64,000 nt of DNA from Chloroflexota bacterium. Its GTDB lineage: Bacteria > Chloroflexota > Dehalococcoidia > Bin125. The stretch covers positions 1 to 64,000 of the forward strand of contig VXQZ01000001.1 of NCBI GenBank assembly GCA_009838735.1, written 5' to 3'. The position numbers and the translations under genes were made by a program. Shown here one piece after another: positions 23,986 through 34,645 of the stretch. Each line of letters begins with the position of its first letter. Within the stretch, counting starts at the first letter, position 1. Below the pieces are notes generated by a model that saw only the letters and a list, made by a program, of their open reading frames with translations, had not been told where the DNA came from and did no database searches.

Positions 23986-26900
23986 ATCCGTCCTGATTAT
24001 CGGCAGCGGGCCGATCGTGATCGGCCAGGCGGCCGAGTTTGACTACGCCGGTACACAGGCCTGCAAGGCGATGTCCGAAGAGGGTGTGCGTTCAATCCTG
24101 GTCAACTCCAATCCGGCCACGATCATGACCGACGAAGGCGTCGCCGACGAGGTCTACATCGAGCCGCTGACAGTGCCGGTCTTGCGCCGGATCATCGAGA
24201 AGGAACGCCCCGAAGGTCTGTTGCCCACGCTCGGCGGACAGGTCGGCCTGAACCTCGCCGTAGACCTGCACGAGGCCGGCGTGCTGGAAGAGTTCAACGT
24301 TCGCCTGCTGGGCACCCCGCTCGACGCCATCCGTCGCGCTGAAGACCGCGAGCTGTTCCGCACCGCGATGCGCGAGATCGGCGAGCCAACGCCGCCCTCG
24401 GCGGTCGTTCACACGCTCGCCGAGGCTCGGGACGCACTGGAAGAGATCGGCCTGCCGGTCGCGATTCGCCCCGCGTACACGCTGGGGGGAACCGGCGGCG
24501 GATTCGTCCGCACAATGGAGGAATTCGAGCGAGTCGTGCAGACGGGACTGGACGCCTCGCCGATCACGCAAATCTTGATCGAGCGCTCGCTGCTGGGCTG
24601 GAAAGAAGTCGAGTACGAGGTGATGCGCGACGGCGCCGACACCTGCATCACGATCTGCAACATGGAGAATCTCGACCCGATGGGCGTCCACACGGGCGAT
24701 TCCATCGTGGTCGCACCGTCGCAGACGTTGTCCGACAAGGACTATCAAATGCTGCGTTCGGCGTCGCTCAACATCATTCGCTCGCTGGGGATCGAGGGCG
24801 GTTGCAACGTCCAGCTCGCGCTCGCGCCGCGCCAGGATGTCGTCGCCTGGCCGCCCGAATCGATGCGAGATGGCGGCGGCGTGGGCATCCCTCACGACGA
24901 ACCGCTGCCCTACTACGTGATCGAGGTCAATCCGCGCGTCAGTCGATCGTCGGCGCTGGCATCCAAGGCGACCGGCTACCCGATCGCGCGTGTGGCAGCC
25001 AAGATTGCGGCCGGCAAACGGCTCGATGAAATCGCCAACCAGGTCACCGGACGCACCCAGGCAGCGTTCGAGCCGGCGTTGGATTACTGCGTCGTCAAGA
25101 TCCCGCGCTGGCCCTTTGACAAGTTCGAGGCCGGCGATCGCGTGCTTGGCACGCAAATGAAGGCCACCGGCGAGGTGATGGCCATCGACCGGACCTTTGA
25201 AGCCGCCTTGCAAAAGGCGATTCGCTCGCTCGAATTCGGCGGCCGCACGGTCCTCTGGGAGGACTCGGAAAAGGAGGAGGAACCCTTTCGCGGTTCTGAA
25301 ACACCGACCGATGTCCGACTCTGGCACTTGCTCGCCGCGGTCCGCGCCGATCTGCCGCTCGACGAGATCGCCAGTCACTCCGGCGTTGACCCCTGGTTTC
25401 TCGAACGTCTCGAGACGATTGTGCGGATGGAGCAACGTCTGCTGGCCGAACCGCTGACGCCGGCGCTGATGCGTCGCGCCAAGCGCATGGGATTTGCCGA
25501 CGAGCAGATTGCCAACCTGGCCGGCAGCGTCGACGAGCGAATCCGCGAACAACGGCTGAGCTGGGGCATCGCGCCGGTCTACAAGATGGTCGACACCTGT
25601 GCGGCCGAGTTCGACGCCGTCACGCCATACTTCTATTCGACCTACGAGGACGAGAACGAGGCCGAACCGGAGCTGGGCAAACGCGCTCTGGTGGTCGGCT
25701 CAGGGCCGATCAGAATCGGTCAGGGGATCGAGTTCGACTACGCCTCGGTCAAGGCAGCGCAGGCGCTGCGAGCGGCCGGCTGGGGCGCCGTGATGGCGAA
25801 CAGCAATCCCGAGACGGTCTCAACCGACTTCGACACTTCCGATCGGCTCTACTTCGAACCATTGGACGAGGAAGCCGTACGCGACATCCTCGAAAACGAG
25901 GACGGATCGCAGAACGGCAATGGCGGTGATGGCGGCGTCGCCTCCATCCTGCAGTTTGGCGGCCAGACCGCGATCAACCTCGCCGGACCGCTGACGACCG
26001 CGGCCCGACCAATCCTCGGCTCGTCGGCAGACGTGATCGACCTGGCCGAGGACCGTAAGCGCTTCGAACGCTTCCTCGCCGACCTGGGTATTCCTCAGCC
26101 CCCGGGCACGGCGGTGAGCACTATTGACGAGGCCGTCCTCGCCGCCGACGCGATCGGCTATCCGGTGCTGGTCCGGCCGTCGTACGTATTGGGCGGTCGA
26201 GCGATGGAGATCGTCCAGGGCGTCGGCGATCTCGCCCGCTACGTCACTCAGGCTCAGGCTGCGGCTCCGGGTAAACCCATCCTGATCGACAAGTACCTGG
26301 CCGGGATCGAGGTCGAAGTCGACGCGATCTGCGGCGGCGCTGGCGATGACGCGGTGTTGATCCCCGGGATCATGGAGCACATTGAGCGCGCCGGCGTCCA
26401 CTCGGGCGACTCGATGGCCGTCTACCCCGCCCCGAATCTGCGCGCCGGAGAAGTCGCGACGATCATCGAGTACACCCGACAGATCGGTATCGGGCTCGGC
26501 GTCGCCGGGCTGATGAACATCCAGTACGTCATCATGCGCGACTCCGACGACGACGGCGACGTCTTCGTCCTCGAGGTCAACCCACGCGCCAGCCGCACCG
26601 TGCCGTTCCTGAGCAAGGTCACCGGCGTGCCGATGGTCGAAGTTGCCGTGCGCGCCATGCTCGGCGAGTCGCTAGCTGAGCAGGGCTACTCCAGCGGACT
26701 CTGGCCGTCAACGCCATTGGTCGCGGTCAAGGCTCCGGTCTTCTCGATGTCCAAGCTGTCCGGCGTCGACACACATCTCGGTCCCGAAATGAAGTCGACC
26801 GGCGAAGTCATGGGCGTTGATACCGACTATGAGAAGGCCCTGAACAAGGCCTTGATTGCCGCCGGCATGGCTGTTCCATCGCAGGGCCGCGCCCTGCTCA

Positions 26901-27289
26901 GCATCGCCGACCAGGACAAGCCCGGCGCGATGGCGTTGATTCGCGAACTGGGAGAGGCGGGCTACGAGCTTCACGCGACGGTCGGCACGGCCAGCTTGAT
27001 CCGCGGCCTGGGCTATGCGGTGCACGAAGCGCCCAAGCGCGAGGTCGGCGGCGATCCCGACGTGATCGACTTGATTCGCTCAGGCCAGATCGACATGGTG
27101 ATCAACACACCCGAGCAAATCAGCAGCAACATTCGCGACGGGTTCCATATCCGACGAGCGGCGGCGGAACAGCGGATTCCCTGTTTCACCTCGATCGATA
27201 CCGCGCACCACGCCGTCGGGGCCATGCTCGAGGGCGGCGCCGACTACAACATCGCACCGCTGCCGGACTATACGGCTGGCCGGGTGTAA
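23966..27289 (+). CDS. carB: Carbamoyl-phosphate synthase large subunit
   Basis: A 1107-residue protein with the tandem architecture of CarB. The first ATP-grasp half starts [20 protein letters not shown], the second [18 protein letters not shown] near residue 575, and a C-terminal MGS-like allosteric domain has DMVINTPEQ. It is slightly longer than the usual roughly 1070, partly from a G/N-rich insert ([10 protein letters not shown], about residues 650-660). The start is GTG 23966 or GTG 23972, both overlapping the membrane-protein gene. It makes carbamoyl phosphate for pyrimidines and arginine. Confidence 0.95.
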   Translation: MIVTKPESVLIIGSGPIVIGQAAEFDYAGTQACKAMSEEGVRSILVNSNPATIMTDEGVADEVYIEPLTVPVLRRIIEKERPEGLLPTLGGQVGLNLAVDLHEAGVLEEFNVRLLGTPLDAIRRAEDRELFRTAMREIGEPTPPSAVVHTLAEARDALEEIGLPVAIRPAYTLGGTGGGFVRTMEEFERVVQTGLDASPITQILIERSLLGWKEVEYEVMRDGADTCITICNMENLDPMGVHTGDSIVVAPSQTLSDKDYQMLRSASLNIIRSLGIEGGCNVQLALAPRQDVVAWPPESMRDGGGVGIPHDEPLPYYVIEVNPRVSRSSALASKATGYPIARVAAKIAAGKRLDEIANQVTGRTQAAFEPALDYCVVKIPRWPFDKFEAGDRVLGTQMKATGEVMAIDRTFEAALQKAIRSLEFGGRTVLWEDSEKEEEPFRGSETPTDVRLWHLLAAVRADLPLDEIASHSGVDPWFLERLETIVRMEQRLLAEPLTPALMRRAKRMGFADEQIANLAGSVDERIREQRLSWGIAPVYKMVDTCAAEFDAVTPYFYSTYEDENEAEPELGKRALVVGSGPIRIGQGIEFDYASVKAAQALRAAGWGAVMANSNPETVSTDFDTSDRLYFEPLDEEAVRDILENEDGSQNGNGGDGGVASILQFGGQTAINLAGPLTTAARPILGSSADVIDLAEDRKRFERFLADLGIPQPPGTAVSTIDEAVLAADAIGYPVLVRPSYVLGGRAMEIVQGVGDLARYVTQAQAAAPGKPILIDKYLAGIEVEVDAICGGAGDDAVLIPGIMEHIERAGVHSGDSMAVYPAPNLRAGEVATIIEYTRQIGIGLGVAGLMNIQYVIMRDSDDDGDVFVLEVNPRASRTVPFLSKVTGVPMVEVAVRAMLGESLAEQGYSSGLWPSTPLVAVKAPVFSMSKLSGVDTHLGPEMKSTGEVMGVDTDYEKALNKALIAAGMAVPSQGRALLSIADQDKPGAMALIRELGEAGYELHATVGTASLIRGLGYAVHEAPKREVGGDPDVIDLIRSGQIDMVINTPEQISSNIRDGFHIRRAAAEQRIPCFTSIDTAHHAVGAMLEGGADYNIAPLPDYTAGRV

Positions 27290-27309
27290 GAAGTTCGGAA
27301 GTCAATCAG

Positions 27310-28116
27310 GTGCGTCGCGCCGCCGCCCGGGTGATCGAGACCGAAGAGATCTATCCCGGCACGTTCGTCACCTGGTACGATGCTCCCGCGCTCACGCAAC
27401 ACGCCCAGCCCGGCCAGTTTGTCATGGTCGACCCAGGCGCGGAGCGCGGCGCGTTCGATCCGTTGCTGCCACGGGCGTTCTCTTACTACCGGTTTCGCTA
27501 CACCTCGCCCAGGGACTCCGAGCGACAGTTCGCGTTGCTCTACAGCGTGATCGGCCGGGTGACCGAGCAGATGGCTTCGATGCAACCGGGCGAACGGGCC
27601 TGGATGACCGGTCCACTGGGCCGCGGATTTGACGTACGACGCACCGCCTCGAATCTGTTGCTGGTCGGCGGCGGCGTTGGGATCGCCCCGTTGGTTGCGC
27701 TCGCCGACTCCGAGTCCGAGAACTCGTCGCGAACGCGTTCGATCGTGCTCTGCTTCGGCGCCCGCAGCGCGGACGGCGTCTATCCCGCCGAACTCCTCCC
27801 GCCGCAGGTCGAGTACCAGGTCTCGACCGAAGACGGCTCAATGGGTCGAGAGGGATTCGTCACCGATCTGTTCGCCGACTACCTCTCCTGGGCCGACCAG
27901 TCATTCGCCTGCGGACCGGTCCCCATGTTCCGAGCGATGACGCCGATCGTCCGCCGCGACGGCATGAATCGGCCGGTGCAAATCCTGATGGAAACCGAAA
28001 TGGCCTGCGGCACCGGCATCTGCTACGGCTGCGCGGTCTTCACCAAGCAGGGAGTCAAGCTCTGCTGCAAGGACGGCCCCCGATTCGAGCTGTTGGACGT
28101 CTATCCCAACGGCTGA
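27310..28116 (+). CDS. pyrK: Dihydroorotate dehydrogenase electron-transfer subunit
   Basis: A 268-residue ferredoxin-reductase-like protein. PGQFVMVDPG and PRAFSYYRFR fit FAD binding, and LVGGGVGIAPLVALA the NAD(H) domain. The [2Fe-2S] ligands appear as C233, C238, C241 and C252/C253 (pattern C-x4-C-x2-C). PyrK passes electrons from class 1B PyrD to NAD+. No pyrD, pyrF or pyrE follows, so its partner must be elsewhere. GTG start, 20 bp after carB. Confidence 0.9.
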   Translation: MRRAAARVIETEEIYPGTFVTWYDAPALTQHAQPGQFVMVDPGAERGAFDPLLPRAFSYYRFRYTSPRDSERQFALLYSVIGRVTEQMASMQPGERAWMTGPLGRGFDVRRTASNLLLVGGGVGIAPLVALADSESENSSRTRSIVLCFGARSADGVYPAELLPPQVEYQVSTEDGSMGREGFVTDLFADYLSWADQSFACGPVPMFRAMTPIVRRDGMNRPVQILMETEMACGTGICYGCAVFTKQGVKLCCKDGPRFELLDVYPNG

Positions 28117-28128
28117 GGCGAACATTCG

Positions 28129-28467
28129 ATGCCCGAGATTCCTCATCGTGGTGTTCGCGGGAACGACGCGACTGACGAACACCTTTGGAAGCACGGCCTC
28201 AGATTGGCCGATGCCATTGCGGTGTGGGTTGGTCCGGCGAAGTACTTTGAACAGGCCGAGTCGCTTGAGGACGATGGGTACGGTCGGATACGGAAGAGAG
28301 CGGAACGGACGATCATGATTGGTCCGGACCGGGGTGGACGCCTGTTGACGATCGTTCTGGAGTTGCCCGACGCCTTGCGGGAGTCGCATGTCGTGACGGG
28401 ATGGCCGTCAACCTCCGCAGAGCAATCCCGCTACCATCAACCAGGAGGAAGGATGCGACGCCGATGA
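28129..28467 (+). CDS. BrnT-like (DUF497) candidate toxin
   Basis: A 112-residue basic protein. EHLWKHGLRLADAIAVW resembles the NxxKHGVxFEEA start of BrnT toxins, RTIMIGPDRGGRLLTIVLEL the central strands, and SAEQSRYH the RRERxxY end. The usual ARKAT-like stretch is altered (TGWPST), so activity is uncertain. It begins 12 bp after pyrK and overlaps the next gene (ATGA), the usual toxin-antitoxin order. A type II RNase toxin is the leading idea. Confidence 0.55.
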   Translation: MPEIPHRGVRGNDATDEHLWKHGLRLADAIAVWVGPAKYFEQAESLEDDGYGRIRKRAERTIMIGPDRGGRLLTIVLELPDALRESHVVTGWPSTSAEQSRYHQPGGRMRRR

Positions 28468-28724
28468 CCAGGCAAGGCGATGAGTGGCACACGATGAACC
28501 CGCCGATAGAGGAGGCGGTCGAGATTCCATACGACCCGGCAGACATGGGCCCAGGATCGTTCACGATTGAAGTCACATTCGACATGGAGGAGATCGACCG
28601 AATGTACGCCGGTATTCCCTACGGCCCGATCGGCATTACCCGATTCATCAAGAACGCCGCGCTTGCGGAGGCAGACAGGCTCGCGGCTGAACGCGAGTGT
28701 GAAGAGCTGCCGCAGACGGACTAA
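28464..28724 (+). CDS. Candidate antitoxin partner of the BrnT-like toxin
   Basis: An 86-residue acidic protein starting inside the toxin stop (ATGA overlap). The core is PADMGPGSFTIEVTF, then MEEIDRM and ITRFIKNAALAEADRLAAE. This could be a short strand followed by helices like a ribbon-helix-helix antitoxin. A clear paralog without toxin lies at 44600. Family assignment rests on gene order and the toxin match. Confidence 0.55.
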   Translation: MTRQGDEWHTMNPPIEEAVEIPYDPADMGPGSFTIEVTFDMEEIDRMYAGIPYGPIGITRFIKNAALAEADRLAAERECEELPQTD

Positions 28725-28738
28725 CCGGGACTCATCCC

Positions 28739-29584
28739 ATGCCTCGAGAAGCTCGCCTGGTACTTGACAGTCTCGTCTTTCCCGAGGGCCCCCGATGGTT
28801 TGAGGGACGGCTGTGGTTCTCGGACATGCACGCCCACGAAGTCGTTGCCGTCACTCCCGACGGTGAGCGCGAGACGATCGTTGAAGTTCCCACTCAGCCC
28901 TCGGGCCTCGGGTTTCTGCCCGACGGTCGACTGCTGATCGTCTCGATGACCGATCGCAAGTTGCTTCGCCTCGACCCGGACGGACTCTGGGAGGTCGCCG
29001 ACATCTCGGACATGGCGCCCTACCACTGCAACGACATGGTCACCGACTCCGAGGGCAGCTGCTACATCGGCAACTTCGGTTTCGACATCACCGACGGCTC
29101 GCCGCCGCGCGCGACGACGATGGTTCTGGTCACGCCCGACGGCGACGCCTCGGTCGTGGCGGATGAACTGCAGTTTCCCAACGGCACGGTGATCACGCCT
29201 GACGGCAAGACGCTGGTCGTCGGCGAGAGCTGGGGTCAGCGGCTAGCGGCATTCGATGTCGCGGACGACGGGACGCTGTCCAATCAACGAATCTGGGCAG
29301 AACTCGGATTCCCGCCCGACGGCATCGCCCTCGACGCCGAGGGCGCGATCTGGGTGGCCGTGCCGACCAATCCGGGAGCGCTGGTCCGGGTTGCTGAGGG
29401 CGGCGAGATGCTGGAACGCATCGAGGTACCGGACATGGGCGTCTACGCCTGCATGCTCGGCGGCGAGGAGCGCAAGACCCTGTTCTCGCTGGAGGCGCCG
29501 ACGTCGAATCCACAACCTGGTGACCCTCGACTTGGCCGGATTCGCGCCTTCGATGTCGAAGTCGGCGGCGCTGGATTGCCGTAG
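28739..29584 (+). CDS. SMP-30/gluconolactonase/LRE family protein
   Basis: A 281-residue six-bladed propeller protein. FPEGPRWFEGRLWFSDMHAHEV gives the first metal glutamate (in FPEGP), HCNDMVTDSEGSCYIGN the Asn/Asp metal region, and PPDGIALDAEGAIWVAVP the catalytic aspartate region. Members hydrolyse sugar or other lactones using a divalent metal. The substrate is unknown. It begins 14 bp after the antitoxin and ends 17 bp before the cyclo-ligase gene. Confidence 0.9.
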   Translation: MPREARLVLDSLVFPEGPRWFEGRLWFSDMHAHEVVAVTPDGERETIVEVPTQPSGLGFLPDGRLLIVSMTDRKLLRLDPDGLWEVADISDMAPYHCNDMVTDSEGSCYIGNFGFDITDGSPPRATTMVLVTPDGDASVVADELQFPNGTVITPDGKTLVVGESWGQRLAAFDVADDGTLSNQRIWAELGFPPDGIALDAEGAIWVAVPTNPGALVRVAEGGEMLERIEVPDMGVYACMLGGEERKTLFSLEAPTSNPQPGDPRLGRIRAFDVEVGGAGLP

Positions 29585-29601
29585 GCACCGTTTCAGCGGA
29601 C

Positions 29602-30165
29602 ATGTCGAAGGCTGAACTGCGGAGCGCGATGCGTCGCCAGCGGGCCGCGTTGCCCGCCGAGGCGACGCACGGCTGGTCGGCGTCGATCGCCGCTCGCGTG
29701 ATTGCGCTGGACGAGATCCGACGCGCCGATACCGTCCACTGTTACGCCAGTTCGTTGCCCGGCGAGGTCGGCACCGACGGCCTGATTGCACAATTGCTGA
29801 CCGAGCGACGGCGGGTCGTGTGTCCCAGGGTGCGCGCGCATGGACAGCTGGAGCATCGCGAGATCTCGGCACACTCACAACTGGTGGGCGCAGCGTTCGG
29901 GCTGCGCGAGCCCGATCTCGAACTCGCACCGCCGGTCGATCCGGGGATCTGCGATGTGATCGTCGTGCCCGGAGTCGCATTCGATGTGGAGGGTGGACGG
30001 CTGGGCATGGGCGGCGGCTACTACGATCGCTTTCTCGCCCAGGTCTCCGCGCCCGCCGTTGGGCTGGCATTTGAGATGCAACTGGTCGACAGACTCCCGG
30101 TGTCGGACCACGACCAACGTGTTGACCTGATCGTGACTGAGTTGCGAGTGATTCGATGTCGCTGA
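29602..30165 (+). CDS. 5-formyltetrahydrofolate cyclo-ligase
   Basis: A 187-residue protein of the YgfA/MTHFS family. It starts MSKAELRSAMRRQRAAL, and the signature PGVAFDVEGGRLGMGGGYYDRFL binds ATP and folate. It converts 5-formyl-THF to 5,10-methenyl-THF, linking to one-carbon metabolism and the MetH at the window end. Its last 10 bases overlap the next gene. Confidence 0.92.
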   Translation: MSKAELRSAMRRQRAALPAEATHGWSASIAARVIALDEIRRADTVHCYASSLPGEVGTDGLIAQLLTERRRVVCPRVRAHGQLEHREISAHSQLVGAAFGLREPDLELAPPVDPGICDVIVVPGVAFDVEGGRLGMGGGYYDRFLAQVSAPAVGLAFEMQLVDRLPVSDHDQRVDLIVTELRVIRCR

Positions 30166-30614
30166 TCCGCTGGATGCCCGTCACTCGGGCCGCCGCGATC
30201 CACGCCGTCACGACGCACGCCGAACTGGTCGGCGCATTCGCTCAGATCTATCCGGCGGTCTGGGACGCGTTGCAAGAGCAGGGCCCGCCCGAATTGGGGC
30301 AAGTCATCGCCGTCTACCACTCGATTGGAGATGACGAGCTGGTGCTCTCGGCGGGGATGGAGGTTGCAGCTGACTTCGAGCCGCTCGAGCCGCTGGCGCG
30401 GCTCGACCTGGGCGGCTGTGATGCTGGAGTGATCGATCACTTCGGCCCGTACCTCTTCGAGGACTTCCGCAGAAGCCAGGCCACACTGGAAGCGGAGCTT
30501 GCCTTGCAGAACCGGGTCGCGACGGGACTGGTCATCGAGCGGTATCTGACGATGCCTGATGCGGAGCCTGACCAGTCGAAGTGGCATACCGAGATCTGGC
30601 TGCCGTTGGCGTAG
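30156..30614 (+). CDS. GyrI-like small-molecule-binding domain protein
   Basis: A 152-residue protein with the SRPBCC-like GyrI/AraC effector-binding fold. IAVYHSIGDDELVLSAGMEV and the C-terminal SKWHTEIWLPL are typical. No DNA-binding domain is present. Stand-alone GyrI-like proteins bind or sometimes hydrolyse hydrophobic cyclic compounds. It overlaps the cyclo-ligase gene by 10 bases. A paralog follows at 30651. Confidence 0.8.
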   Translation: MSLIRWMPVTRAAAIHAVTTHAELVGAFAQIYPAVWDALQEQGPPELGQVIAVYHSIGDDELVLSAGMEVAADFEPLEPLARLDLGGCDAGVIDHFGPYLFEDFRRSQATLEAELALQNRVATGLVIERYLTMPDAEPDQSKWHTEIWLPLA

Positions 30615-30650
30615 CATCGCGGTGAAGCGAGATGGTGAACGGAGCGAACG

Positions 30651-31103
30651 ATGCCGGAGATTGTCCAACTTGCGGCCCGGAGGGCGGCGGTGATGCATGC
30701 GGAAGCCTCGACGGAGGAGCTGCCGGCGACCTTTGCGCGCATTTTTCCCGCAGTGCATGCGGCGCTGACCGAGCAAGGCGTCACCGACATGGGTCATGTC
30801 ATTGCCGTCTATCACTCGATGGACGCCAACCAGATGACGCTGTCCGCGGGGATTGAGATCGGCGATGGAGTGGAGCCGAGCGGGGAGCTCGAGCTACTGG
30901 AGATGCCCGCCGGCGACGCGGTGAAGGCGGACCACTTTGGACCCTATGAAGAGCTCGGCAAGACGCATGAGCAAGTCTGGCAGTACGTGCAGGAGATTGG
31001 CCGCATGCCGAGCGGTGGTCCGATCGAGCGCTACATCACGGATCCCGGGGCGGAGCCGGATACGTCGAAGTGGCATACGGAGATTCTGTTGCCACTGCAG
31101 TAG
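30651..31103 (+). CDS. GyrI-like small-molecule-binding domain protein, tandem paralog
   Basis: A 150-residue protein closely related to its neighbour: IAVYHSMDANQMTLSAGIEI and SKWHTEILLPL match the first copy, and both hold a VIDHFGPY/VKADHFGPYEEL segment with a conserved acidic centre. Thirty-six bases separate the two genes. This is a tandem duplication; the two N-termini differ (ARRAAVMHAEASTEELPATF here), which may reflect different ligands. Confidence 0.8.
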   Translation: MPEIVQLAARRAAVMHAEASTEELPATFARIFPAVHAALTEQGVTDMGHVIAVYHSMDANQMTLSAGIEIGDGVEPSGELELLEMPAGDAVKADHFGPYEELGKTHEQVWQYVQEIGRMPSGGPIERYITDPGAEPDTSKWHTEILLPLQ

Positions 31104-31109
31104 CGCTGG

Positions 31110-31181
31110 AGCGGGGGACGGGATTCGAACCCGCGGCCACCTGCTTGGAAGGCAGGAGCTCTACCCCTGAGCTACCCCCGC
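31110..31181 (-). tRNA. tRNA-Gly (anticodon TCC)
   Basis: A 72-nt cloverleaf on the minus strand. The acceptor GCGGGGG pairs with CCCCCGC, the D arm is GCTC/GAGC, the anticodon stem CTGCC/GGCAG-type arm has loop CTTCCAA (TCC), and the T arm holds GGTTCGAATC. CCA is not encoded, unlike the other three tRNAs in the window. Confidence 0.93.
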
Positions 31182-31207
31182 TTGCAAGGACCAGCTTAGC
31201 GGCGACG

Positions 31208-31232
31208 CGGCCGGCCTCATGGAGGCCGGCCG
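31208..31232 (-). terminator. Stem-loop downstream of the sigma factor gene
   Basis: A perfect 11-bp stem, CGGCCGGCCTC (31208-31218) with GAGGCCGGCCG (31222-31232), and a 3-base loop, 10 bp after the rpoD stop. There is no T-tract, so it may stall polymerase or protect the mRNA 3' end rather than terminate alone. Confidence 0.5.
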
Positions 31233-31241
31233 TTCGGGATG

Positions 31242-32855
<1,614 letters not shown>

Positions 32856-33097
32856 CCGATCCCCCTTTCATTCAGTGCTGCTGCGCCCGCTCGATGCTCC
32901 GTGCACCAGCGGATCAGTGCGCTCACCAACAGTACGAAAACGGGCACGCAATTGTTCCCGATTGCAACAGCGACTGCAATCCGCTGTACGCCGAACATGC
33001 GTCCGCCGCCACTCGGGAAGCGGCAGCGTCTACCAGTGACAGATTTGATGTAGCGCGGGCGACTGAGTCGAAGTCTGTCGACCTCCGATGTTGGCGG
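32856..33097. other. Intergenic region upstream of rpoD
   Basis: 242 bp between rpoD and the VOC gene, both on the minus strand. No gene is credible. It should contain the rpoD promoter, but I cannot identify a convincing -35/-10 pair by eye. No repeat of the 10-bp or palindromic families is seen here. Confidence 0.5.
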
Positions 33098-33697
33098 TCA
33101 GTCCGCCAATACCGCCGCTGCGCTCGCTGCCCGGGCCGGCGCATGACGGACGTCGTCGGGCCGCATCGCGCGGGTCCAGGCGGCCAGTTCGAGCATGATT
33201 CCGTCGGGATCGTAGAAGTAGACGGAGCGGACAAAGACGCCCTCGTGGTTCTCGCGGGCGATCCCGCGGGGCGAGTCGTCGTGGTTGAGGATCGGCGTGC
33301 AGCGGATGCCGGCTTCGATCAGCCGTTCGCGCATCTCCTCGATCTCATCCGGATCAACGTCGAAGGCGACGTGGTTCATCGAGGCGATCGCGGTGACGAG
33401 TTCGGCCGAGGGGTCGAAGAAGGTGTTCGGGTCCGGCGAGGCGACGCCCGGCGCCGGTTCGGGCGCATCGGGGAAATTGAAGAAGGCGAGACAGTCGCCG
33501 TTGCCGATGTCGAAGAAGAAGTGCTGGCCCATGTCTCCGGGCAGCTGGATGGTTTTGACGAGCGGAAAGCCGAGCACGCCCTCGTAGAAGTCGACGGTCT
33601 GCTGCATGTCGCGACAGACCAAGGCCAGGTGGTTGATGCCGCCGACGTTGAAGTTGCCGACACGGTTCTTGACCGGCTGCTCATTGGTGGTGGTCAT
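33098..33697 (-). CDS. VOC family (glyoxalase/extradiol dioxygenase-like) protein
   Basis: A 199-residue protein with paired beta-alpha-beta-beta-beta modules. INHLALVCRDMQQTVDFYEGVLGF holds the first metal His, MNHVAFDVDPDEIEEM the second, and VYFYDPDGIMLELAAW the Glu. GAGGAG precedes the ATG by about 10 bases. VOC members perform isomerisation, dioxygenation or resistance functions; the substrate is unknown. Confidence 0.88.
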   Translation of the reverse strand: MTTTNEQPVKNRVGNFNVGGINHLALVCRDMQQTVDFYEGVLGFPLVKTIQLPGDMGQHFFFDIGNGDCLAFFNFPDAPEPAPGVASPDPNTFFDPSAELVTAIASMNHVAFDVDPDEIEEMRERLIEAGIRCTPILNHDDSPRGIARENHEGVFVRSVYFYDPDGIMLELAAWTRAMRPDDVRHAPARAASAAAVLAD

Positions 33698-34215
33698 CGT
33701 CGCCGCTCCTCGTTGCTTGTCGAATTCTCAGGATACGCCTCCGGGTTACGTTTGGTCGGCGGTGTTCGGGAGAGGAGGATTGTTCGGACTTCGGGTGTTT
33801 GGCGAGAAAATTGTTCTTCGAGGCCAGACAGGCAGGATCTCCAGTGTTTCGCTGGGGATTGGCGATTGCGGGTGGACAATTTTGAACAATTTCGGACAAT
33901 TTTGGACCAGTCTTGTTGGCCTGAGAGCATGTTTTGGCTGGTGAAGCTGTTCGGGCGTGTTCGGTTCTGTTCGACGGGGTTCGACTGCGAGCGCGTGGTT
34001 CGAACGTCGGCGGGAGCGTTTTGGTGAGTCGGCGGACGGTGGTTGGAGATGTTTTTTTTCGGACGGGCGAATGGGGCGGAATCCCAGTGTTTTGCGGGGG
34101 AAGAGTGGTTGAGAGTGGTTGGTTTTGGAAGGTCTTGGAAGATCCAGACGCAGGCGATGGAGGCTGGATCTGTTCGGTTTTGTTCGATTGTGATCGAATC
34201 GGCCTGGTCGCTGCG

Positions 34216-34252
34216 GGGCCCTCACCCTAACCCTCTCCCTCGGGGAGAGGGG
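34216..34252. repeat. REP-like palindrome, family A
   Basis: The unit is a CCCTCACCCTAACC lead followed by the hairpin CCTCTCCC-tcg-GGGAGAGG. The same unit, in either orientation, occurs at 44430-44466, 44515-44549, 49864-49898 and 49921-49982. Confidence 0.7.
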
Positions 34253-34510
34253 ACCGGAAAGGGACTTGTGGGCGAGCTTCAGGCAAGGGAGCGGAGTTGC
34301 GCCAGGGATGAGGATGGCCGCTCGCACGTTGTTCGTCATTCCTCACCTCTCAGAAGGACATGTGTACGATGTTCTGCCACGGTAGTCAAGCTGGAGGTAG
34401 CCGGATCCGGTGGACGCGGATACGGTTGGGACGGCGGTCGGAGATGGGTGGCTTGTATCGACTGGGTTACTTGTGGTATCAAAACTATCTATCGTGAGCT
34501 ATCGGAACTA

Positions 34511-34538
34511 TTGACGAAACCTAGATCGACCGTACCTT
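34511..34538 (+). promoter_or_regulatory. Candidate sigma-70 promoter for aceB
   Basis: TTGACG (34511-34516), a 16-base spacer and TACCTT (34533-34538) lie about 110 bp before the aceB ATG in a relatively AT-rich patch. The -35 is close to consensus and the -10 is weak. Assigned by eye only. Confidence 0.3.
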
Positions 34539-34645
34539 AATCCAACGTTCACAGACGATACTTGCGAGCGGCGTCCACCTTCGTCGTGGGAGGCCACCGA
34601 TTTCGACAGGGCGGCACAGACCGCGAGCACGGACAGAGCACAGAG

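Larger units (their letters stand above)
33698..34645. other. Long non-coding region with phased 10-bp arrays
   Basis: 948 bp without a credible gene; the long minus-strand frame here encodes a P/R/T-rich string with no family. Several arrays step by 10 bp: G[GA]AC at 33874, 33884, 33894 and 33904 with AATTT tracts between; GTTCG at 33949, 33959, 33969 and 33979; GAGTGGTT at 34103 and 34113; TTGGAA at 34125 and 34135; TGTTCG, TGTTCG and TGATCG at 34171, 34181 and 34191. The GTTCG block is the reverse complement of the CGAAC block near 311. The right part (34260-34645) has no repeats and likely carries the aceB promoter. Confidence 0.65.

Noticed and set aside
33764-34200. CRISPR array
   Set aside because: Repeat unit is about 10 bp with no 25-40 bp repeat-spacer structure and no cas genes in the window.
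34216-34252. Telomere-like CCCTAACCC stretch
   Set aside because: Only two partial units, part of a palindromic repeat that also appears in variant form elsewhere.
33746-34339. 197-codon minus-strand frame in the long gap
   Set aside because: Encodes a P/R/T/N-rich string without domain features; better explained by the phased repeats.
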